64,000 nucleotides of DNA from Pyrrhoderma lamaoense (lineage: Eukaryota > Basidiomycota > Agaricomycetes > Hymenochaetales > Hymenochaetaceae), in NCBI GenBank assembly GCA_002794735.1, contig NBAZ01000001.1, positions 806,001 through 870,000 of the forward strand, read 5' to 3'. Below are positions 20,784 through 35,272 of the stretch, piece after piece. A program made the translations under genes and the position numbers. Under the pieces are notes generated by a model, which saw only the letters and a program-made list of their open reading frames with translations, had not been told where the DNA came from and did not search any database. How positions within the stretch are numbered: the stretch's first letter is position 1; every line of letters starts with the position of its first letter.

Positions 20784-23747
20784 ATGGCTCCTACCTCTAC
20801 ATATAATCAGCTCTCATTGTGGTGTTCTCATGTTGGCTTCTACTGAAATTGTAATCTAATGAGCTTGTCACAGATACACGTCTCGCTCAGCCTACACGTT
20901 CGTTCCGACAGATGGAGACCGGTGTCTTATATTGCACAGGGAATCTGGAGAAATACAGGTTGGATGTTCGTAATTCCTCTATATTATACACCCATCTGCT
21001 CTCGGTTAACATCTTATCTTATAGTCAAACACCAAATCAATGTCAGTAGCATACGTCTTAAAACAGATGTTTTTGGAATAGTTGGCATTATTTCCTTAGG
21101 CATAAGTAGGTATCCACCACATTCATTGATCAGTAGCCTTATTTACAAGATTAGCGGATTATGTCGTCGTGATAACTGGCCGTGGGCTTGCAGGCAACCT
21201 TTTAGGTCATGACATCTATCGTGCCACCAAGTTTGACTTGCTCCCCATGAATCCCGATGTTGAACCTGAGGTTATCCCCTTTGAATACCACATGCTCGGT
21301 CTTCTAAGGAGTCATCTGGCCAATGGCTTGTTCTGGTTTAGCTACACGTGGGACCTTACCCGCCGTCTGCAGGCACAATGGAATGAAAGCAGTGACGGCA
21401 AGTTATTATGGGAACTGGTAGGCCATGAGCATAAGGCTTTGAAAATTGCAACAGCTGACTTTTGTGAAAATAAGGCAGATGACCGGTTCTTCTGGAACAA
21501 GTAAATCAACAACAACAGCTCCCTAAAAAGACTAGCGCTGAATTAGATGATAGGTTCCTTCAGACCCGATTGATTGATATTGCTGTGGCTGATCCTGAGA
21601 AGAAAGTAGGTTTCTTGTTGTGGTAATCAAAGGATCAGTATTCTGATTTAGCTTAGATCGGTCCATTTATCCTGCCAATAATGTTTGGAAGTACGTAGCA
21701 AAACATGTCCGTGGTAAGGCTGATAATAATGACATTTACTATAGCTTTTGATATTCGACAAACTGTTATTAAAGGCTGCAAAGTGCAGCTCTGTCTTATC
21801 AGTAGACGTTCGCGATACCGTGCAGGAACACGGTACTTCCGTAGAGGCTTAGATCCAATGGGACATGTTGCAAACTTCAATGAAACGGAGCAGATCCTTC
21901 TTGTTGATCGTCTCGAAAATCAGGCAAGTGTAGGTAGTGTCCGACTGAGCTTCGTTCAAGTTCGCGGGAGTATTCCTCTCTATTGGGCGGAAATTAACAA
22001 TTTGCGATACAAACCTGAGTTACAGGTTATGGAGCTTCCAGATTCTGTAGGTCTTGGTGTTAGGTCTTGATGCCTAAACGTTAAGTGTTTAAACGTTTTG
22101 CAGGAAAGTGCAATGAGAAAGCATCTACAGGAACTCGTAAAAATTTATGGCGACCAAGACATAGTCAATTTGATTAATCACAAAGGACATGAGCTCCCAC
22201 TAAAGGAAGCCTTTGAAAGATACATCCACAAGGTATGCGCATTCTATTCTCATTTTACAGCACGCATTCTGACCGAAATAAGCTAAATTTACCCAATGTA
22301 AGATATGAGTACTTTGATTTCCACACGGAATGCAGCAAGATGCGTTGGCATCGAATCAGTCTTCTCCTTGAAAAGATTGAAGAAGATTTGATTAGAAACG
22401 GGTATGATCACTGACTATTGATATCCTGCTGGAAAAAACTCACATTTAGCTAGTTATTTTTATGAGGATGTGGAAAGGCCCGACATGGTCAGATTACAGT
22501 CAGGAGTTGTCCGAACAAATTGTATGGATAATCTTGATCGTACAAACGTCGCTCAGTCAGCAATTGCAAAGTGGATGGTAAACAGACAATTACGAGACAT
22601 CAATCTCTTACAGGAACACGAAAGCGTGGATTCTTATCCTGAGTTTATGCACCACTTCCGGAGTTGTGCGTTGTACACTGTTGTTATTTGCAAGACAACG
22701 AACTGATTCATCTTGTGATATAGTATGGGCTGATCATGCTGACAATATATCCAAAGCCTACAGTGGAACAGGCGCTTTAAAGACGGACTTCACACGCACC
22801 GGAGAACGCACATATAGGGGTTATGTAGATGATGGTATAAACTCTGTGATGCGTTACTTAAAAAATAACTTCTTCGATGGTCCAAGACAAGTTGAGTACC
22901 CCTACTATTTTGTAACTTGATCGGATCGTCAGACTTCATGGCTTGACTTTTTGCATTTTTTTTTACTAAAACACTATGGTTTAACAGGATGGTTTCGATC
23001 TCTTCACCGGTAGCTGGACCCCCCGGACCGACGAAACGGCACGAACTGCGGTTTTACTTGGTGTCGATACTCGCCCCCTGGTCATCCGAGCGGTATGTCT
23101 CATTCACCCTGGCTTCGATGATTGAAGAGAATATGAATTGATTGCTTATATAATATTCTTCCACGGTTCTCGGGTCCTAAACTCTCGGGTTTTCCTTGTG
23201 TAAATGACGTCGAAACGCGAACGATAGATGCCAAGTCTGGCATACCTTTCTTTATTCATGATCTGCGCGGGATTAACCCTCCCTCGCTCCTCAGGTTTGG
23301 ATCTTCCCTCTAGCGATCTCGGGACTTTCCGCTAACCAATGTTTGTTTCTCTATTGCCCTTGCCGGACGATCATCTTATCCGTCCATTTTACTCTTTAAT
23401 TTTTCATTGTCCTTTTTTGGGGATGAACGTATGACGTTCTTATAGATTATTCATTGAAGTACTGGTTCATACTTTGGTGCACACTTCTATTCTTTGCTCT
23501 ATTTTTCATCAGTGCACATGGAGTTGCATACGTCTCTTGGCCACGTCTTGTGTCGCTCACGGATTTGATCAATTATTCCGGTCCTGGGTACATTGGTACA
23601 CGTCGGGGCCGCGGCTTCCGGCTCGGTCCTCTTGTGAGTGATGCTATATTGGGAATGAAGGGTGGTGTACCAGGAATCAGAAAAAGGGTGATCGCTCCTA
23701 GCCAGGAGATCGAACTGGGTACCTTGGAGAAGAAGAGGGTAGATTGA
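20784..23747 (+). CDS. SAC1: SAC1 phosphoinositide phosphatase
   Basis: ER/Golgi membrane phosphatase that dephosphorylates PI4P. Exons start near [11 protein letters not shown] and continue [76 protein letters not shown] and [14 protein letters not shown]. The catalytic CX5R loop is [12 protein letters not shown] (C-M-D-N-L-D-R) near 22510-22550. After [20 protein letters not shown], a separate exon gives [13 protein letters not shown], and two hydrophobic hairpin segments near 23250-23550 anchor the protein. The C-terminus has [13 protein letters not shown]. The exact second exon border is uncertain. Tricalbin, encoded 30 kb away, acts at the ER-plasma membrane contacts where SAC1 works in yeast. 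Confidence 0.9.
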
Positions 23748-26700
23748 GGGTTGTTTGAGACTACTTTTTGATCATTATTTTTTTTCTTCTTCTTCTTTCT
23801 TTTCCTCTTTCTAAGCCCTGCATTCAATGATTTGATTTCCCTTCCCGCACCCCCTCTCTACTGATTTTTTTTTGTCATTTGACGCGTGTTAGGATAGATG
23901 GGTTTTCTTTCTTTCTCTCTATGGTACATGTAGTCTTTTTTTTAACCCTTTTCTTCTCTTTCTCTCTGTTTCTTTCGGACTATATCGTACGCGTACTTGT
24001 GGTATTTTTTTTTCTTCGTCTTCTATCAGAGTTATTAATCATCCCTCCTTCCTTCCCTTGATTAGATTACTTTCGGATATGATAAGATGGAAGAGATCTC
24101 GAAAGTGATTAAGCGTACGCGTTAGCCGTCATAGTTAGTGGATTATTAAGCAACAAAGCACAAGGCACACAAGGATGCATACGTAGGGGGGGCTTATTAG
24201 CTACAGCTTGTACACGTATGCCAGCATTCTTTTATCTTTCTTTCATTGTTATTCGTTATTACTCGAAATCAGTAGGGTAGATCATTTCAGCATATGCTAA
24301 AGTAGCGGGGGAGAAAGTTTGAAAGAAAGAAAAAATAAACGTTGCATGTGGAAGGGGGAGAGGGTGTTAGGAAGGAAATAAAGATGAGTAATGGGTGATG
24401 GGTATAGATGTAAATATAGATAACTAAGATAGGAATAAGTTTGGTAAAGACTTTCTTGAGAGGGGACTCTCTCGGAAGTACATCTCCGAGCACAGGTTTT
24501 TCTCTTTTTTCTTTTCTTTTTTTCTTTCTTTTTTTTTACTCCTCGTCCCCTCGTAACCCGGGTTGGTGTATGTATGTCCCATATGCATCAACATCGCTTT
24601 TTTAAATCATTTTTTTGCATCTCATCTCATTCCCTCCCGACCCGAAAGCACTGTTTTCTTTTTTTTTTTTTGGTTCAGTTTTCTCAAATTTATCTAGAGT
24701 CGAATGAAATTCTATTTTGTGTCTTTTTCCTCGTTTTCCTTACCAGCTTTAGCTTTATCTTTCTTTATTTCCTAATTCACCTTTTTACGTTCTTTCTCTT
24801 TTACTTTCCTCTTCCCCTTTCCCTCTATCCATGTACCAAAATCCTTTCAATCAGCTTTGATCTTTTTGGTCCGGGGCCATACTACTCGAAGGGAAGTGAC
24901 ATATAACGAGCCTGAACTTCACAGCCCCTTCACAGCCTCCCTCTTCTATTTTTTTTCCTCTTTTGTTCATCCGTTCGTTCCAACCCCCTTCTCTTCTTTT
25001 TTTCTTTTTTCAAAGTCCTAAAGTCCGAAACAAGAAGAAAAGAGAGAGAAAGGAAATAATTGATGGGGTTGTTGGGGTTCACGAGGGGGCTGGGGGGGGG
25101 GGGTTTGAAAATCGACACTGTTGATTGGACAGGGCCGGGGTTGGGGTGTAGGTTAGACGAAGAGGCGAAGATGACCGGATAGATTGAAGAGAGAGGTCGG
25201 GAGAGGATTGGAGATGGGACCAGGGCTGAGGGCGGCATTCTTTAAGTTTTAGTTTGTATTCATTGTTTATTTCGCTATCAAATAAAAAATAAAAAAAGAT
25301 CTTGGAGAGTCGAAGAGGGAGTGTCTTTGTGCTATCTATTACCTAGTTATGCTTCAAAGAGAAGTGTGTGTTGATATTGATGGAGAGTCAGAGTGTAGTT
25401 TGAGCATATATACGTTGTATAGAAAACGTTATTGTTAGTGAACAAGTTTTATGCCGTATGTAAAATCAAAGGGCGGTTCAACATCGTATACCTCCACTCT
25501 GCCTTTTTTCTTCTAATACGCAATCTCTAGCCCCTCACCTTTCCACTTTTTTCTATTCTATCTCATCTCATCTCATCTCATTTCCTACTTATTTTTTAAT
25601 TATGATGAAACAAGTTACCGGAACCGAAGCACCGAAATAGTCGTCTTTCTACTCTCCGAGTCGGCTCATAGAACCCAACCCAGTCCATAAAAATATACAA
25701 AGAGCTACTCGGGCATCAGATGAATGTCATGTATCACGCTCTTGGTCTTGGCGCTTCCCTTCCCTCCTCCTCCTCGTCCTCATCCTTCTTCCTCGGCAAA
25801 TCTCAGCATAACCAATGAGCGAGAAGATAGAGAGAGAGAGGGGGGGGGGGTCCTAGAATGTTAAATCGGAAAATGGCAAGAAGACTAATAAAGACTTTAA
25901 AAGACTTTTATCCGTCCAATATCAAATACGTTTATTTGGTTGAAGTCAAAAGTTTCCCATGTGCTTTACGAAAATGACGCGTTAGGAATGAAAAAAATAG
26001 AATTGTCCCCTATGAGCACGGAACAATCTGTCTAGTTGTCTAGATTAGAAGTCTGAAGCCTGTTCTTTTATTTATATACCTTTTTGTATTTTTAACTACT
26101 TTCTTTCTCTTTCTCTTTTTTCATTTTCAGAATCACTTTCCTTCTCCCCTTTTAAGACGTTGAGACGTTGAGACGCTGAGAAGTTGTGCTGTTAGAGTGG
26201 AAAGGAAACGTAATTGGCTTGGGCAAGTTTTGATCACAACTTTTACTTTTGTTCAAGGTGCCGTGAAAGTGGTATTCTTATTTTCCTTTTACGTATTACA
26301 GACGCCCTCACGGCTAAAAGAAGAAGAAAGAAGAGGCGCGTTTGAATAGGAGAGACGTTCATGGTTTAGTGTGATGTAGGTAAGGCGGAGCGCCGAGCAA
26401 AGGGGAAGGATTTAGATTATTAGGCGTGTGTATGGGTAGGGGTATGTGCGTGGGTGACGTTGAGATTAGAATAGAGCTTAGACAGACAGGGGAAGGGGAA
26501 GTAAATCGGTATCTGAAGAGCTACAGAGCATGGTGATAGAGTTTGTTGGGCGTGTGTGTATGCAGTGGAAATAAGAGCGACGAGCCTCCTTTCTGTTTTC
26601 CAACAAAGTTAAGGAGTGTAAAATAGAATTAGATGGCTGTACCTGACGTTCGTTCGTTTTAATATCTCGTGAGTATCTCAGTATACAGAGGAAAGACGCT

Positions 26701-27526
26701 GAGCTGGCTGCTGCGCCCGAGAGAATTGAGGAAGAAATTCGGACGGAAATAACGGGCAAAAGAAAGGAAAGAAAAAATGAGGAAAGGGATGAGTAAGAAC
26801 GGGAACCGAGGTGAGTCACCACGAGAAGATGCATGTGAAATGGGACGCGGGCGTGGGTGTGTACAAAGGCGGTAGGCGCGAGACCAAAGACGGGAAAACG
26901 TCGAGGATTGCGATGGTCATCCCAACGGCTGTCCTACTTGTCCCGAATTGAATCCGCCCTCGTCCTCGAGCGTGCTGTCGGACTGGAGGCTGTATCTCCC
27001 ACTCACTCCCTGTTGTCGACCGTGGCTTAGCCAACGGCGAGCGTCATCTAGACTACAGTCGCTGGACGGCTGGGAATCTTGAGTAAGCCATGTGGTCAGC
27101 AGCGATTAGTCTTAGTCTAAGAAAGCAGCAGAAAATAATCGAACATGAACGGCGCAGGGAAAGTGAGAGAGTATTTTTTCTGAAAAATGAAAAAAAAGAA
27201 AGGAGGAGAGCAGGGCCGGAGCAAAAAGGATTTTGCGAAAATTGGGAGAGAAAAAGGAAAGTGAATCCTATTCCTGGCCGATCGAGATCTGTCGGTCGGG
27301 CCAGATAGCTTAAATAAGCGTAGGCAATCGAGCCAATGGCACTTGCCGGAGTTCGTTCTTAACATTCTCCTCTCGCTCATCCCATCCCTCCCTGCTTCCC
27401 TCTCAGCCCTCTCAGCTCTCTCTCCTCCTCCACTCCTCTCCCCACTCCTCCTTCGTCACCGCCCTTGCTCCCATTTTTAGCAGGCGATCAAGCCACACAA
27501 TTATACCTCGGTCCTATACCTCGTTG
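23748..27526. other. 3.8-kb gene-free block before the SRPK gene
   Basis: I find no coding region. The sequence is mostly pyrimidine-rich on the plus strand (23760-24060, 24490-24830, 24940-25020) and purine-rich later (26300-26800, 27110-27260). Items seen: GACGCGTGTTAGG at 23881 and a similar TGACGCGTTAGG near 25975, a G12 run at 25092-25103, a (TCTCA)4 array at 25561-25580, a G10-type run near 25841-25850, and an 8-bp imperfect repeat (GACGTTGA) at about 26156-26183. The last 200 bp are C/T-rich and are probably the SRPK promoter and 5' UTR. Confidence 0.55.
25561..25580. repeat. TCTCA pentanucleotide array
   Basis: Four perfect TCTCA units followed by a TTTCC end. Simple microsatellite in the gene-free block. 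Confidence 0.85.
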
Positions 27527-29519
<1,993 letters not shown>

Positions 29520-31447
29520 TTCACTTAATCCACCCTTTTCTTTCATCTCCAATTGAGTTCATGCACCTTTACTCCTTTATATTCCTTTCTTCATCCGTTT
29601 TCAGCCCCATAAATTTATAGACTCAGATTCATTGATCATTTGATATCTCTATGATAGACGTTACACCCCTATTCGTGCAGTTTCCTTGCACGTTCTCTTT
29701 TTACCTCATTGTGACTACAATCTTCCTGAGCTGTATCCATTCTGTATCTAGACGCTTCCCCTTCCGCTTCTTCTTACCCTCTTCTAAGCAACTACACATT
29801 CTTAATTACACTACTGCGCACTGGATCGCGCACATTCATCCTCTTCATCCACCCCCCTTTTTTTATTAATTTCTTGTACATGCTGTCAACATTTCTTCTC
29901 AACCCAGGCGTGTATTCTTTAGTCTGCTTTTTCTTATTCCTGGGCACGTACATATATTACTACTTTATTCTATTCTCCTTCTCAGTTCCTCTTTTCTTTT
30001 TTCTTGCTATTCCTCCATCCTCGCTCCGTTTTGGGCTATGTTGTGTCTCCCTTTTCTATTAATTATGCCTTTCATCTTCTATTTCTCCAATCTCTTTCTT
30101 CTTTTTCTTCTCAACTCTGTTAATCTTCTGCGACAAATACTTTTTTCTATCTGGTTTTCTCTTTTTTTCCTGCCATGTCTCTTCCCGTCTCTCCTACTGT
30201 CTTAATCAATTCTCATTACGCATTCTTGTCATCCATCTCTTTCACTATATCCCTCTCTAAACATGATCAATGCTCGTTGACAAGATTGGACTTGTCTACC
30301 CTCCCCTTTCTACCCTTACCTCCCTTCCTCAACTCCAGCTCGATGCCCTCATCCCTACTGCCCCTCGCCCCCTACTCTTTTTATTCCGCTCAGTTGATCA
30401 TACAGAGCTTTAAATAACTTTATCCTCTTCTCTCTTCTGGTGCTTTGCAAGTCTCGTCCTCACTACGATTTTTCTCTCTCTCTCGTTTTCTCTCTTCTTT
30501 TTCCCTATCCTTCTCCTCTTCTTTCTTACATCTCTCTCTCTCTTTTTCTCTTTCTGTTTTTCTCGATGTCTTCCCTCTCCCCTCAAGCCCATCCTGTTTC
30601 CTCCTCCCTGAATTCACTGTCAGCATGCGATGTAATCAGTTAGTTACAAGTCCTCGTTTTATCATCCCTATAAACAAACTGGTTTTTTTTAAAAGCTACT
30701 GTTACTACTTTCAGCGCTATAATGTTAAGTGTGTGTGCTTATTGGCCACTTAAAGTTCGGAACATTCGTTCGTCGATTGGCTATCTGCTGGCTAGTACAC
30801 TAATGAGCAACTTTGGAGACTTTGGAACTGACTATAAAATATATGGACAACTTATGGACCGTTGAATTGAGACTTTTTTCTCTCGTGAGGAATGAGAAAA
30901 TGAGTTGTAATTAAGGCTTAATTATGGAAATCAGAATTGGTTAATGGAATTGGTGGTTGAGCCGTCGCTTGGTATTTGCTAGAACGATTTAAGGTTTAGG
31001 TTAAGGAATGGAGTAGAAGAGCATGGAACCAAAAAAAATGTATAGGAATAATAAGAATAAAGTAAGAATAAGATAAGATTAAAGACGGAGAAAAATGGTA
31101 TTTTGGTGAAATTTGAGAGGCCCTCGTTTCTTTTCCTTTTCCTTCCTTTTCTTTGGAATAGTTGGATTAGTTGGATTAGTTGGGTCGAGGTTCGCGGAGA
31201 TACCGAAAAATCTCTCGAAATTTCGAAATCTTGAAATTCGTGTGGAGGGTAGACGAAAAAGAAAGTACAAATTATAATTGCGATTGCGATTGAATTAGAT
31301 CCTTACTACAGATCATTTCTCTTTTTTCTTTTAATTTAAAGTTTAATTCTAAAAGTGTTGACGTCGTTCACGATTTGGCGCTCGTGTGAGCGAGGTTCGG
31401 TTCGTAGGTTATGATATCATATGAATCTTAAATCTGTAAAGAATGAA

Positions 31448-31486
31448 AGGAAGAAGGGAGGAAGGAAGGAAGGGAGGGAGGGAGGT
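31448..31486 (+). repeat. Polypurine tract, G-rich
   Basis: An almost pure purine run that ends in GGGAGGGAGGGAGG (31472-31485), with another GGG a few bases before. It could form an intramolecular triplex or a G-quadruplex, but that is only a sequence-based possibility. Confidence 0.6.
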
Positions 31487-32995
31487 GATAATGATGAAGA
31501 TGATAATAATGTATTAAAGACTTGATCCCTTGACTTAAGACTGAAGACTTGAGACTTATGACTCGATAATCATCCCTCAAGTAAATGTTAAGTACATGTA
31601 TACGTTTTTCTAACCTTGATCAGATGGGTTACACGACTCGAGTCCGAGATTAACGGGTAGCTCCCGGTAGTTCGGGGTGGGGAGATGTGGATCCTGGAGG
31701 AGATGTGGTCCGGATCTGGGTTGAGAGGGAGGAGAGGATAAAGGACAAAGAGGGTATAGGATAGGAGGGAGGGAGTTAGTAGCACCACTTTGCACCACCA
31801 CTTTGGGGGTGGTGGGAATGGTGATAGTGGTAGTGAGGAGGGGTGTCCTGGAGTCTAGTCTGAGTTGTAATGTAGTGATTGAGAACTTGATGAGTAGCTA
31901 AGCTAGACACTACTGAAATGCGTGTGTTACCTTACTCCCCCTCGGAAAAAAAATACAGTCCTCGTTTCATCTCAAGAACCGAGCAACAAGTATCGATTTA
32001 CCCTTCCCCCTCTTTTTTTCCCCGTTTTCTTTGTATCATCATCAAAATGATGATTATGATCCGTTGACCTACTTGATTCAAAGATTCTGCGGATTTCCTA
32101 AAGAAACTTAGAAAGGTATTATTATTATTCAATTGAATATTGTTGAATCTCAATCTGGAGCTCGGAAAAAAGGATAGAGTGAGAAGTGGGGAGAGAGCGA
32201 AAGCGTGAATTACCCATAATAGAAATTCTAATTTGATGGCTCCACTTACTCCAAGAAGTGGATTTTTGTTGTGATTTGTTATTGATAGCTTCGGGAAGTT
32301 ACTAGAGAGTCAACAGATGTCAAATATCAAGTCATGGTGAATTAGAATAGTACTAGTGCATAGCAGGAAGAGTAGTTATATAGAAATCTCTATATCTTGT
32401 TATTACACTAGAATCTGTTTGTGTTTATGTTAGGTTCAACCATTGATTCTTCATTCTTCATTCAATCTGTGTCTGGGCTTGTCACCGAGTAATAGAAGCC
32501 CTGTGTTGGATGCGCTTTGAGTCGGAAATTGATTATCCAGTTTAGTATGATGACACCCGATAAAACAGTGGAACTCTGACAATTTAAGCTGTCCGCAGCA
32601 GTGTCACAGACAAGTATACTCTTTGTACATATAAACCTATACGTTATGGCGCTTATAGAAGGAAAGGGTCACTAATTTCAATTTGTAGTGGCAGTACCAG
32701 TATCTGAACAAGTAGTACAACATGCTAGGTGTACAGCGTACAAAATACTTATGATATCGACCTTCTTATTAAACAAACTGGATGCCAATCCTAACACCGC
32801 TAGTATGGGCCAGGTAGTATGTGTAATTACAATTTGAACCTATTTTTGCAAATTTCAACTGCAAATACCTTGAAGACGATACAATTCTAGGCATATCACA
32901 GTGATAAATATCTAATGCTTAGTTGTCTTGTGACGGAGAAGTAACATTCCACGATATACGAGGCTATCCGATATGCATATATAAATACATGTGAT

Positions 32996-33085
32996 TCAGG
33001 TGATATCTGATACTGGTACCACGGTACCTGATATCTGACACTCTGATACCCAGGATGAGTATCGGTGATTCTGGTATCTGATATT
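32996..33085. repeat. Degenerate GATATC/GGTACC direct and inverted repeat
   Basis: The motif (C)TGATATCTGA occurs repeatedly together with CTGGTACC and GGTACCTG. The core is two GATATC sites flanking two GGTACC sites that face each other across AC, so it reads partly as an inverted repeat. Related GATACC/GGTATC words continue to about 33085. No target-site duplication or coding content supports a mobile element. Confidence 0.55.
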
Positions 33086-33633
33086 TTGTTTTGATGATCG
33101 GCTTCAGACATCAAATTACTCAGGCTTGTAGGCGGCCTGTGTCAACGGCCTCGGTGTCAATGATCTATATAGTATGTATATTGACGAATATGATATGGTA
33201 TCGCCTTATAAATTTAGTATTACTACGTTCATTGTGATGAGCGGCTTTCTGATTATGTTGCATTCGTTTTACATGTCTTGAGTTGTGAGACGATTACGAG
33301 TAGTACAGGAATCAGGAGTGTAATGGCTCATTGAGATGAGGTTAGTAATTATGAGTAATTGTAAGTAGAGTGTATGTGTGTCCAAGTTAGCATTGAGTAC
33401 TAGTAGTGATCACCGTGACCGGTGTAGATACATGTAAGTGATTCATATGGTCCGATATGAGAGTTTATGTGTGAGTACCAATTGATATGGTGGAAGGAAC
33501 TGCCAATACTATCTAGAATTCGCAGTCTCCTAAGTTTTACGAAACTAAAACGACGAATAGAGACAGAGATGCATTTTTATAAATCTATACCCGCAATAAT
33601 GATCATTATCAATCTTGTTATTAGTGTGAATTT

Positions 33634-33659
33634 GTCCAAGTCCAAGTCCGAGTCCAAGT
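33634..33659. repeat. TCCAAG hexamer repeats
   Basis: About four copies of TCCAAG/TCCGAG in the gene desert. Simple tandem repeat. Confidence 0.8.
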
Positions 33660-34510
33660 GTCGAATCAGAACAGACAGTGGATGTACTTGGAAGTGAATT
33701 TCAGTAGTAACATGTCTACATGCAAATAGTGGTGAAGTTATGGATCAAATTGAAAACTCAAGAATTGGGACGGAGGTATGTAGTTGACGTAAATTATATT
33801 TCTGACACCTTGGAATGCAATAAGAATTTAATTTGTTTTCTGAAGCAAGAGATAGGATTGATATGATGCAAACAAGATATGGAATAATTTATATCCAAAG
33901 GGGCCATGAAACGAGGGAGAGAGGGAGGGATTAGCTGTATAGAAAGAATAGAAAGAAATTATTGTCAAGAACTTGAAGTAACCCCTCGAATACAACCCCA
34001 AGTCTTCCTAATTCAATTGAATCCGCCGATGATCCAATGTATCCAGTATCGTACAGACTTCTACCATATTCATTCTTTCATCACTCATTTCTATAGATCC
34101 ATTGTTCAGTATAAACATTAAAGTAGATTTTGCAAGTTGATTGATCGAGCTGGGGAACGCGTAAGTAGTGATTGAAATAAAATAATGATGTAAAAGTGTA
34201 TAAATCTGAGGGAGAGAGAGGGAAATAAGACCCCTTTTCGAATGAAAAGTAGGATAGATAAGGGGAGGGGTAAAATGTTGACATAGGAGATAAGACCTTC
34301 GGAAGTCCCTCGTGGACGAAAGTAACAACATAGTTGTACGTTGCCTTGAGGTTTCGAATTCGCTTTCCGGGGATAGGTAAAGGAGGCTAAGGGGGAAGAG
34401 GATAAGTTGAACACAGATTATGAGCCACGAACGGCCTATGTAATCTTCTCATAGTCGTGTATAAGTCATAATTTGAGGTGTCTTTATTTATTCCTCATCA
34501 AGGGAAACAA

Positions 34511-35272
34511 CTATGATGACGTTTTCGAGTTGGAAGAATCTGTAGTCCCCTTATTAGTAGTGATATCACTATTGCTTTTAGATACGGCAACATTGTCCAT
34601 TCCGAGTTTGTGCCATTCATCGCGTTCCATTAACCCTCTAAATGGAAGTATCATTAGTACACTAGGTCTTTGTAAATACACGAAAAAAGATGAAGATAAA
34701 TTACTGATTAAGGGTAAGGGGTAATTAATCTCTAAAAGGGAAGAAAAGATGGAAAAGGGATAAAAACCGAAGTAAGGTAGAATCAAATTGAGAAACGTAC
34801 TTGGTCATCCGGCACTCCAGATACTCTCGTCCCGCTAATCGACAAGGAGAAGAGGTTGCATCGTTCTTCTTCAGACAGGAAAGATAGAGCATCATTTGTT
34901 CTTTGCATTCTCCTGTCAAAGCGATGGTCAGTATATCGGCATTAATGCACAGGAGTACTATATATCAGGGCATTGATCTATGTACGAGTGCGTATCGGGG
35001 ACAGGAGTGACAGAAAAGATGTAGAATGATATAAGACTCAAAGGGCGTGTTCATTCATTCGGCCCATATAGAATTAAAGAGATAATATGCACGCAGAGAG
35101 CGATTGACAAATATATAGAAGTATGAATCTCAAGAATGTGGATGAGGAAGGTGAGGGAAGAAAGGATTGGAGAGCGGGAAATGTGCTTACCATAATGATC
35201 CAGAGGGAAAGACCCACGATCAGGTGGAGCGTTCAATAGCTCAGAGAAAGAACCTGGTCTGCCAAATGACAT
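34511..35272 (-). CDS. COX19: Cytochrome c oxidase assembly factor COX19
   Basis: Twin CX9C protein of the mitochondrial intermembrane space and cytosol, needed for copper delivery in complex IV assembly. Three exons: 35272-35191, 34912-34801 and 34637-34511, giving 106 aa. It starts MSFGRPGSFSELLNAPPDRG with SFPLDHYGEC. The first pair is C-KEQMMLYLS-C and the second C-RLAGREYLE-C, each with exactly nine residues between cysteines, followed by RMTKGLMERDEWHKLGM. All splice junctions keep the frame. The C-terminal 25 residues are serine/threonine-rich and not conserved. Confidence 0.95.

Larger units (their letters stand above)
29520..34510. other. 5-kb gene desert with repeats
   Basis: No credible coding sequence. 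From 29520 to 30640 it is extremely pyrimidine-rich (T/C runs, probably partly SRPK 3' UTR). From 30700 onward it becomes AT-rich with scattered simple repeats: GGATTAGTT units near 31163-31182, a polypurine GGAAGG/GGGAGGG tract at 31448-31486, ATTATTATTATT near 32117, a degenerate GATATC/GGTACC repeat at 32996-33085 and TCCAAG units at 33634-33659. Short frames show no family features. A non-coding transcript cannot be excluded or shown. Confidence 0.55.

Noticed and set aside
27117..27380. Minus-strand open frame in the SRPK upstream region
   Set aside because: Low-complexity F/P/S composition created by a purine-rich plus strand.
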